Of a DNA stretch of 42,162 nt, positions 1-5,274 are shown piece after piece. Source of the stretch: an uncultured bacterium (GTDB taxonomy: Bacteria > Acidobacteriota > Thermoanaerobaculia > Multivoradales > JAHEKO01); contig CAJQNK010000125.1 of NCBI GenBank assembly GCA_905479655.1, forward strand, positions 1 through 42,162, read 5' to 3'. The notes below the pieces were generated by a model. That model was not told the origin of the DNA. It did no database searches and worked only from the letters and a program-made list of their open reading frames with translations. Numbering within the stretch: the stretch's first letter is position 1; each line of letters opens with the position of its first letter. The translations under genes were made by a program, and so were the position numbers.

Positions 1-216
1 GCCATCCTCGTGCCCCGCGGCGACTCCGAGGCCCTGGCCGCCGCGATGGCCCAGGTCCTCGACTCGCCCGAGCTCGCCGAGCGCCTCGCGTCCGCCGGCC
101 GGCGCAACGTGGAGCGCCGCTTCGCGATCAACCGCACCGCCCGGGGTCATGAGGAGCTCTACCACGAGCTCCTCGTGGCGGAGGGTCGAGGGCGTTCGGG
201 CGCGTCGGTCGCCTGA
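1..216 (+). CDS. C-terminal end of a glycosyltransferase (GT4-like), partial
   Basis: The reading frame is open from base 1 and stops at 214-216, so only about 71 C-terminal residues are present. The visible sequence begins A-I-L-V-P-R-G-D-S-E-A-L-A, followed by a helix with S-P-E-L-A-E-R-L and R-R-N-V-E-R-R-F. This matches the end of family 4 (GT-B fold) glycosyltransferases, where a G-x-L-V-P-x-G-D loop near the nucleotide-sugar site is followed by the last helices of the C-terminal Rossmann domain. The catalytic part lies before the window, so the substrate cannot be read. A full GT4 gene at 15462-16658 ends in a similar way. Family call is from pattern recognition; function beyond glycosyl transfer is unknown. 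Confidence 0.7.
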   Translation, partial: AILVPRGDSEALAAAMAQVLDSPELAERLASAGRRNVERRFAINRTARGHEELYHELLVAEGRGRSGASVA

Positions 217-267
217 GGGCCGGAGGTTTCCCGGTCCGACTACTTGCCGTCCAGGGTCGACCGGACG

Positions 268-414
268 GTCGACGCCGGTGTCGCTCACTGCGAGCAGAAC
301 GTGCGGCCCGGGCTCGACGTCCTCGTGCCGTCCGGCGTACCCCTCCTCGAGGTAGACCTCCCGGGTTTCCAGGGTGACCGTGCCACCTCCGGGCATGGCT
401 TCGCGGGCGTTGAG
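268..414 (-). pseudogene. Decayed fragment of a histidine kinase ATPase domain
   Basis: On the minus strand an open frame reads LNAREAMPGGGTVTLETREV, then YLEEGYAGRHEDVEPGPHV, then LLAVSDTG. This is the N-box (N-A-R-E-A-M-P) through the G1 box (D-T-G) of a hybrid-type sensor histidine kinase HATPase_c domain, in correct order and spacing for about 47 residues. The similarity stops abruptly on both sides: there is no DHp/His box upstream, and after DTG the expected x-G-M-D is replaced by V-D-R-P, with no G2 box or F-box. The surrounding frame (217-637) has no other recognisable domain. It is best read as a relic left by deletion or recombination, between the glycosyltransferase end and prpE. 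It is too short to be a functional kinase. Confidence 0.6.
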
Positions 415-637
415 CGGAGGCGGGACCGCGGCTCCATCTTCCTCATGAGGGGGGGCCTCGTCGATGAGCCATCGGGTGGGCCGTTCCTCCCTCGGGTCTT
501 TCACTGCGGAGGAATCCCACGGGAGATCGCACTCACAGCCTACCACCGAATCCGAGATCGAACCGCCCCTCGGTGCGATCAGGCTCCCACCCGACGGTGT
601 GGCGCCGGCCCGTCGCCCCTACCGACGACCCCTGGAT
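415..637. other. Non-coding spacer between kinase relic and prpE
   Basis: Open frames cross this stretch on both strands, but none has a recognisable domain or a ribosome binding site. On the minus strand it lies directly upstream of the histidine kinase relic and downstream of the prpE stop codon. I see no clear terminator hairpin with a T tract, no tRNA and no repeat. Confidence 0.4.
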
Positions 638-2542
638 TCAGGAGTTTGTCGGCGGCCAGCCGGCGCGGCGGAGGGATTCGGCAATCTCGCTCAGGACCGC
701 CGGGTCCTCGATGGTCGCGGGGGTCCTCACGGGCTTCGCATCCGCGATCTTGCGGACCGTGCCGCGCAAGATTTTTCCGGAGCGGGTCTTGGGCAACCGC
801 TCCACCACGAGCGCCGTCTTGAAGGCGGCGACGGGTCCGATCTTCTCCCGGACGGCCGCTACGACCTCCGCCTCCACCTCTCCCCGATCCCGGTCGCAGC
901 CGGACGAGAGAACCAACAGGCCGATCGGGAGCTGCCCCTTCAGGGAGTCGGCCACGCCGACGACGGCACACTCCGCGACGTCCGGATGGGCGGCGATCAC
1001 CTCCTCGATGGCGCCGGTGGACAGACGGTGTCCCGCGACGTTGATGATGTCGTCGGTCCGCGACATGACGAAGACGTAGCCGTCTTCGTCGATGAAGCCG
1101 GCGTCCGCCGTCTCGTAGTAGCCGGGAAAGCGCTCGAGGTACGAGGAGCGGAAGGTCTCCTCGTCGTTCCACAGGGTGGGGAGGGAGCCCGGAGGCAGCG
1201 GCAGCTTCACCGCCAGGGCTCCGGTGGCGCCCGGCGCGACCTCCTGCCCCTCCTCGTCGAGGGCGCGCACGTCCCAACCGGGCACGGACCGGCTCGGCGA
1301 GCCCAGCTTGACGGGCAGCTCCTCGATCCCGAGGCAGTTGGAGCAGATGGGCCAGCCCGTCTCGGTCTGCCACCAGTGGTCGACCACCGGCACGCCGAGC
1401 ATCTCCTGGGCCCAGGAGAGGGTATCCGGGTCCGTCCGCTCTCCGGCGAGGAAGAGGGCGCGCAGCCGGGAGAGGTCGTAGCGGGCGAGCAGCTCACCCC
1501 GCGGGTCCACCCGGCGGATGGCACGGAAGGCCGTGGGGGCCGTGAACAGTACGCGGACGTCGTGGTCGGAGATCACGCGCCAGAAGGCGCCGGCGTCGGG
1601 CGTCCCCACCGGCTTGCCCTCGTACAGGACCGTCGTGTTGCCGTGGACGAGGGGGCCGTACACGATGTAGGAGTGGCCGACGACCCAGCCCACGTCCGAG
1701 GCGGCCCAGTAGGTCTCGCCCGGCTCGACTCCGTAGATGTTGCGCATGCTCCAGTGGAGCGCCACGAGGTGGCCGCCGTTGTCCCGTACCACGCCCTTCG
1801 GACGTCCCGTGGTCCCCGACGTGTAGAGGATGTAGAGCGGATCGGTGGCCGCGACTGGGACGCAGTCCCGGGGTGCGGCCGCGGCCTCGGCCTCGAGCCA
1901 GTCGACGTCGCGGCCCGGGGTCAGCTCGCAGGGGTGGGTCTCGCGCTGCAGGATGATGCAGCTCTCGGGCCGGTGGGTGCTGCGCTCGATGGCCCGGTCC
2001 AGCAGCGGTTTGTACTCGACGATCCGGGTCGGCTCGATGCCGCACGAAGCGGAGACGATGACCCGGGGCCGGGCGTCGTCGATGCGGACCGCCAGCTCGT
2101 CCGCCGCGAAGCCGCCGAACACGACGGAGTGGACGGCGCCGAGGCGGGCGCAGGCGAGCATGGCGATGACCGCTTCCGGGACCATGGGCATGTAGACGAC
2201 CACCCGGTCACCGGGTTGTACGCCGCGGTCGGCGAGGGCGCCGGCGAACCGGGCCACCCGATCCCGCAGCTCGCGGAAGGTGAAGCGCTCGACGGTGCCG
2301 GTGACGGGGCTGTCGTACACCAGCGCGGCCTGGTCCGCCCGGCCGCCGTCCACGTGGCGGTCGAGGGCGTTGTGGCACGTGTTGACCCGCGCCCCGGTGA
2401 ACCAGCGCGTGACGGGGCCCGCCCCGTCGTCGAGGACACGGTCCCATCGGCGTTCCCAGTCGATGGCCTCGGCGGCCTCGGCCCAGAACTCCTCGGGCGC
2501 CTCGAGGGAGCTTCGGTAGATCTCTTCGAATCGGCGGCTCAT
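638..2542 (-). CDS. prpE: Propionyl-CoA synthetase (PrpE-type acyl-CoA ligase)
   Basis: A 634-residue ANL-superfamily enzyme expected to activate propionate (and more weakly acetate) to the acyl-CoA through an acyl-adenylate, in the cytoplasm. The N-terminal ACAS_N region opens with R-R-F-E-E-I-Y-R-S-S and W-F-T-G-A-R-V-N-T-C-H-N. The adenylation core has the A3 P-loop Y-I-L-Y-T-S-G-T-T-G-R-P-K-G (about residues 237-250) followed directly by V-V-R-D-N-G-G-H, a combination typical of PrpE rather than acetyl-CoA synthetase. WWQTETGWP and the C-terminal catalytic lysine in P-K-T-R-S-G-K-I-L-R are present. Length matches the family (about 630). The ATG start is set by AGGAGG about 5-10 bases upstream (2548-2553). 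It appears monocistronic. No methylcitrate-cycle gene is in view, so the propionate pathway it feeds cannot be read here. Confidence 0.9.
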   Translation of the reverse strand: MSRRFEEIYRSSLEAPEEFWAEAAEAIDWERRWDRVLDDGAGPVTRWFTGARVNTCHNALDRHVDGGRADQAALVYDSPVTGTVERFTFRELRDRVARFAGALADRGVQPGDRVVVYMPMVPEAVIAMLACARLGAVHSVVFGGFAADELAVRIDDARPRVIVSASCGIEPTRIVEYKPLLDRAIERSTHRPESCIILQRETHPCELTPGRDVDWLEAEAAAAPRDCVPVAATDPLYILYTSGTTGRPKGVVRDNGGHLVALHWSMRNIYGVEPGETYWAASDVGWVVGHSYIVYGPLVHGNTTVLYEGKPVGTPDAGAFWRVISDHDVRVLFTAPTAFRAIRRVDPRGELLARYDLSRLRALFLAGERTDPDTLSWAQEMLGVPVVDHWWQTETGWPICSNCLGIEELPVKLGSPSRSVPGWDVRALDEEGQEVAPGATGALAVKLPLPPGSLPTLWNDEETFRSSYLERFPGYYETADAGFIDEDGYVFVMSRTDDIINVAGHRLSTGAIEEVIAAHPDVAECAVVGVADSLKGQLPIGLLVLSSGCDRDRGEVEAEVVAAVREKIGPVAAFKTALVVERLPKTRSGKILRGTVRKIADAKPVRTPATIEDPAVLSEIAESLRRAGWPPTNS

Positions 2543-2604
2543 GGCGTTGCCTCCTGACGAGAGTCGGCTCGGGGCCGGAAAGAACCGGGGCTGGTGATTG
2601 CGAG

Positions 2605-2821
2605 GCTAGCCTGACCTTCTCACCAACTGTCTACTACGAGACCGTATGTACCTGAATCTGCGACGTTACGCTCCGCAAGAACTCCTCGATGTACAGACAG
2701 TACGCCTGCGTCGCCCTCGGTCGCAAGCCTTGCATCTCCAGGCACCTGTATCTCCAGGCACCTGTATCTCCAGGCACCTGCGGCCTCTCGCAACGACATC
2801 CGGTGAGAAGGTCAGGCTAGC
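2605..2821. repeat. 217-bp element bounded by perfect 20-bp inverted repeats (MITE-like)
   Basis: Left end gctagcctgaccttctcacc at 2605-2624 and its exact reverse complement at 2802-2821 bound a 217-bp segment in the divergent intergenic region between prpE and the 42-aa ORF. Inside are a small palindrome gtacagacagtac (2691-2703), a further inverted match (actgtct near 2626 with agacagt near 2695), and a 16-bp tandem repeat (2734-2780). No transposase frame exists. The outermost bases contain CTAG, as do the ends of the 19584-19667 repeat. I do not see an obvious target-site duplication. A non-autonomous mobile element or REP-like unit is the likeliest reading; a structured RNA is an alternative. 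Confidence 0.6.
2734..2780. repeat. Three tandem copies of a 16-bp unit
   Basis: The unit atctccaggcacctgt occurs at 2734-2749 and 2750-2765 and a third time, lacking only its last base, at 2766-2780. Each unit carries the near-palindrome caggcacctg. The array is inside the inverted-repeat-bounded 2605-2821 element. There are no spacers, so it is a minisatellite-type tandem repeat, probably made by slippage. Confidence 0.85.
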
Positions 2822-3034
2822 AGCGCGGCGGCGTCGAGAAACGGTCCTTTGGAGCGGGTCGCGGCCCGCCAGTCGGGGCGGTGCCGACAGCGCGGGAGAC
2901 GCGCTCGCGTTCTGGGGGGGGCGATCCCGATCCGGACGCCCGAGGCCCGATCAACCGGGCCTCGGCTCCTCTCCCGGCGGTCGATCCGGGCCCTTTGTCG
3001 CATTTCGTCCCAATATTTGATTTCGTCAAAACCT

Positions 3035-3063
3035 TTGAGCTCGTTTTCTCGAAAACGTAGAAT
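3035..3063 (+). promoter_or_regulatory. Sigma70-type promoter with palindromic operator in the spacer
   Basis: TTGAGC (3035-3040), a 17-bp spacer and TAGAAT (3058-3063) match the -35/-10 consensus at 4/6 and 5/6 in an AT-rich island that stands out from the GC-rich surroundings. Nearly the whole spacer is an inverted repeat, CGTTTTC-TC-GAAAACG (3042-3057). A repressor bound there would cover the promoter. It points at the 42-aa ORF (3097) and the sulfatase-fold lipoprotein gene behind it. Read from sequence only. Confidence 0.55.
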
Positions 3064-3096
3064 AGGGAACTGAAGCAGCCGCTGGTCTTCTCGCTC

Positions 3097-3225
3097 ATGA
3101 ATCTGCACGGAACTCACCCCGAACTCCTTCCGGCTGCGCACTCCGGCCGCTTTCTCCGCGGCCTGGCGGTAGGCCTGGTGCTGAGCAGCCTCTTCTGGGG
3201 CCTGCTCGGCCTGGCCCTCCTGTAA
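3097..3225 (+). CDS. Putative 42-aa single-pass membrane peptide
   Basis: ATG at 3097 opens a 42-codon frame ending in TAA at 3223-3225. It begins M-N-L-H-G-T-H-P-E-L-L-P and ends with a hydrophobic stretch, about residues 22-42 (V-G-L-V-L-S-S-L-F-W-G-L-L-G-L-A-L-L), long enough for one transmembrane helix, preceded by Arg residues. It lies 34 bp downstream of the best promoter in the region and about 70 bp before the sulfatase-fold lipoprotein gene, so it may be the first gene of a small operon. The Shine-Dalgarno signal is weak. I do not recognise the family. The evidence is position plus a well-formed hydrophobic tail; a spurious frame in GC-rich DNA remains possible. Confidence 0.45.
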   Translation: MNLHGTHPELLPAAHSGRFLRGLAVGLVLSSLFWGLLGLALL

Positions 3226-3295
3226 CTCCGGCCGGAGGTCGTTCGAAGGGAGGCTCGCCGTCCCGGCTCGGCGGCGGGAGGGTCGGGCTGCGCGT

Positions 3296-5152
3296 GTGCT
3301 ACCTTCCGCGGACGTGAGACGAGACCGCTTCGGAGTGAACCCGACCCGGCGATCGAGCGTGGGGCTCCTGGTATGCGTCGCCATCCTGACCGGGGCCTGC
3401 TGGTCTCCCGCTCCGGAGCCTCCGGAGCGAAGGCCGGCCCTGGAGCTGAGCGGGGTCCTGGAGACGGTCGCCGACGGGAACGGGGCCGTCCGACGCGACG
3501 TGGAACGGGGCCTCGTGACCCTGCCGGAGGGTTCGGCGGTCGAGCTGCCGGCGCTCTTCGAGCCGGGCTCCGAGCTGCGGTTGGACCGCCTCGTCGGGAC
3601 GGATGGGGACCTGGCTCTCGAGGTGCGATTCGAGACGGACACGGAGGGGGATCGCCTCCTGCTGCTCGAGCCCGGCGAGGAGCCGCTGAGAGCGGACCTG
3701 GAGGTCGAGGGCCGGACGCCCGGACGTCTGTCGCTGCGGGCCGTGAGCGTCGGCGACCGAGAGAACAGGCCGTCGGCGGAGGCCCGGCTCCTGGTGCTGG
3801 AACGCCCATGGCTCTGGAGCCGGTCGCCGGAGTCGCCGGTCGAGGGAGCGGGGAGTCGGCCGACCGGCCCTCCGGCTGGGACGCCCGTGGTCGTCTACCT
3901 GATCGACACGCTGCGTCGGGACCGGCTCGGTTGCTATGGCTACAGGCGTGAGGTGAGCCCGCGGATCGACGCCTTCGCGGCTCGGGCGACGCTCCTCCGA
4001 CACGCCGTGGCCCAGTCCTCCTGGACCAAGCCTTCGGTGGCCTCGTTGTTCACCGGCGTGTGGCCACCGGTCCACGGCGCCACGGGGTGGCGTAGTCGGC
4101 TGCCCGACGGGCTCACGACCCTCGCGGAGGCCCTGGGTGGAGCGGGGTACCGGACCGCGGCCTTTCTCACGAATCCGAACGTGATCGAGTCCTTCGGCAT
4201 GCTCCAGGGATTCGACGAGTGGGAGAAGAACCTGCGGATGCCGTCCGCCGAGGTCAACAGCCTGGTCTTCGACTGGCTGGGCCGGGAGGGCGGCGCGGAG
4301 CCCTTCTTCCTCTATGTCCACACCGTGGACCCCCATGCCCCCTACGATCCCCCGGAGCCCTACCGGTCGCGCTTCGCGCCCACCGCGGACGAGATGCCGT
4401 CGTGGACGCCGCACTGGAAGTGGCCCCGGGAGGCGTTGCCGTACCTTTCGGACCTCTACGACGGAGAGATCGCGGCCAACGACGCGTCCTTCGGCGAGCT
4501 GCTCGACCACCTGCGGGAGCTGGGCCTCTACGACCGCGCGCTGATCGTCCTGACCTCCGATCACGGGGAGGCCTTCAAGGAGCACGGCCGTTGGCGCCAC
4601 GGCAACGATCTGCACTTCGGGACGTTGGACGTCCCCCTGATGATCAAGCTGCCCGGGCAGCTCGAGGGGGCCGTCGTGGATTTGCCGGTGCAGCACGCCG
4701 ACCTGCTGCCCACGATCCTGGACGCGGTCGACCTGCCGGTCCCGGCCGCGGTGGAGGGCCGCAGCCTCCTACCGGTCCTCGAGGCGAAGGGCCGGGACGA
4801 GACCCCGAGGCCGGTCTTCTCGCACCTCGACCTCGGCCGGAACCCCCATCAGCAGAGCGTCGTGGTGGGCGAATGGAAGCTCGTGCGCAGCCGGTCCCGG
4901 CGGCAGCCCGGACCCTGGAGCTTCCAGCTCTACCGTTGGCGGGACGATCCGCGCGAGAGCCTGGACCTGGCCGGAGAACGCCCCGTCACCGCGGCCGCGC
5001 TCTCGGCCGAGATCGATCGCCACCTGGCTCGGTCGGCGGGCGCCCTCGAGGAGGGCGAGGATGCCGTCATCGACCGCGAGACGGAGGAGGCCCTGAGGGC
5101 CCTGGGGTACCTCGAAGACGAGGAGCCCGTGGTGGAAGCCGGCCGCTCGTAG
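3296..5152 (+). CDS. Sulfatase-fold lipoprotein 1 with Thr at the nucleophile position
   Basis: Up to 618 residues. A hydrophobic signal ends in a lipobox-like L-T-G-A-C (Cys about 35), so it is probably a lipoprotein. An unassigned region (about 45-175) precedes an alkaline-phosphatase/sulfatase superfamily domain: L-I-D-T-L-R-R-D-R-L-G-C-Y-G-Y (metal Asp about 204), S-S-W-T-K-P-S-V-A-S-L-F-T-G (nucleophile site about 244), V-D-P-H-A-P-Y and T-S-D-H-G-E-A-F-K-E-H (about 420-430). In formylglycine sulfatases the site reads C-x-P-[SA]-R; here it is T-K-P-S-V, so Cys and Arg are both absent. Thr nucleophiles are known in LtaS/EptA-type phosphotransferases, so a phospho-group substrate is possible. 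The body ends L-R-A-L-G-Y-L, a motif shared with the other three copies here. The last nine residues are encoded by the repeat at 5124-5182. The start is uncertain: GTGs at 3296, 3314 and 3335 all precede the signal peptide and none has an ideal ribosome site. Confidence 0.8.
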   Translation: MLPSADVRRDRFGVNPTRRSSVGLLVCVAILTGACWSPAPEPPERRPALELSGVLETVADGNGAVRRDVERGLVTLPEGSAVELPALFEPGSELRLDRLVGTDGDLALEVRFETDTEGDRLLLLEPGEEPLRADLEVEGRTPGRLSLRAVSVGDRENRPSAEARLLVLERPWLWSRSPESPVEGAGSRPTGPPAGTPVVVYLIDTLRRDRLGCYGYRREVSPRIDAFAARATLLRHAVAQSSWTKPSVASLFTGVWPPVHGATGWRSRLPDGLTTLAEALGGAGYRTAAFLTNPNVIESFGMLQGFDEWEKNLRMPSAEVNSLVFDWLGREGGAEPFFLYVHTVDPHAPYDPPEPYRSRFAPTADEMPSWTPHWKWPREALPYLSDLYDGEIAANDASFGELLDHLRELGLYDRALIVLTSDHGEAFKEHGRWRHGNDLHFGTLDVPLMIKLPGQLEGAVVDLPVQHADLLPTILDAVDLPVPAAVEGRSLLPVLEAKGRDETPRPVFSHLDLGRNPHQQSVVVGEWKLVRSRSRRQPGPWSFQLYRWRDDPRESLDLAGERPVTAAALSAEIDRHLARSAGALEEGEDAVIDRETEEALRALGYLEDEEPVVEAGRS

Positions 5153-5182
5153 CGTGTCTCGCCTTTCACCACGGGCTGCTAG
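5124..5182. repeat. Hairpin-forming dispersed repeat, copy 1
   Basis: This 59-bp segment matches the repeat at 19584-19667 except for 20 bases missing from its loop. Arms agcccgtggtg (5124-5134) and caccacgggct pair to form a stem. It lies where the sulfatase-fold 1 gene (plus) and the tyrosinase/vWA gene (minus) converge, and it supplies the last codons and the TAG stop (5150-5152) of the plus-strand gene. The second copy has the same placement between convergent genes, which suggests a bidirectional terminator-like or REP-type role. Confidence 0.75.
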
Positions 5183-5186
5183 AGCT

Positions 5187-5246
5187 CAGAGACGCGGAGG
5201 CGCGGAGGCCGGTCGCCTCTCCGTGCCTCGGCGTCTCTGCGTCTCT
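5187..5246. repeat. Imperfect inverted repeat rich in gagacgc/gcgtctc
   Basis: Left arm cagagacgcggaggcgcgga (from 5187) faces a right arm whose reverse complement is cagagacgcagagacgccga (right arm ends near 5246). The arms match imperfectly. It sits directly after the first hairpin repeat and before the minus-strand stop codon of the tyrosinase/vWA gene at 5275, so the convergent junction carries two stacked hairpins. Confidence 0.6.
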
Positions 5247-5274
5247 GGGCACCCCGCGTCTCGTTCCGAGACCG

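Noticed and set aside
464..2557. Long open frame antisense to prpE
   Set aside because: It mirrors the real minus-strand ligase, has a low-complexity Arg/Gly/Asp-rich composition and no domain; it is a GC-rich shadow.
2734..2780. Tandem 16-bp units considered as a CRISPR array
   Set aside because: The units are directly adjacent with no spacers, only three in number, and no cas gene is in the window.
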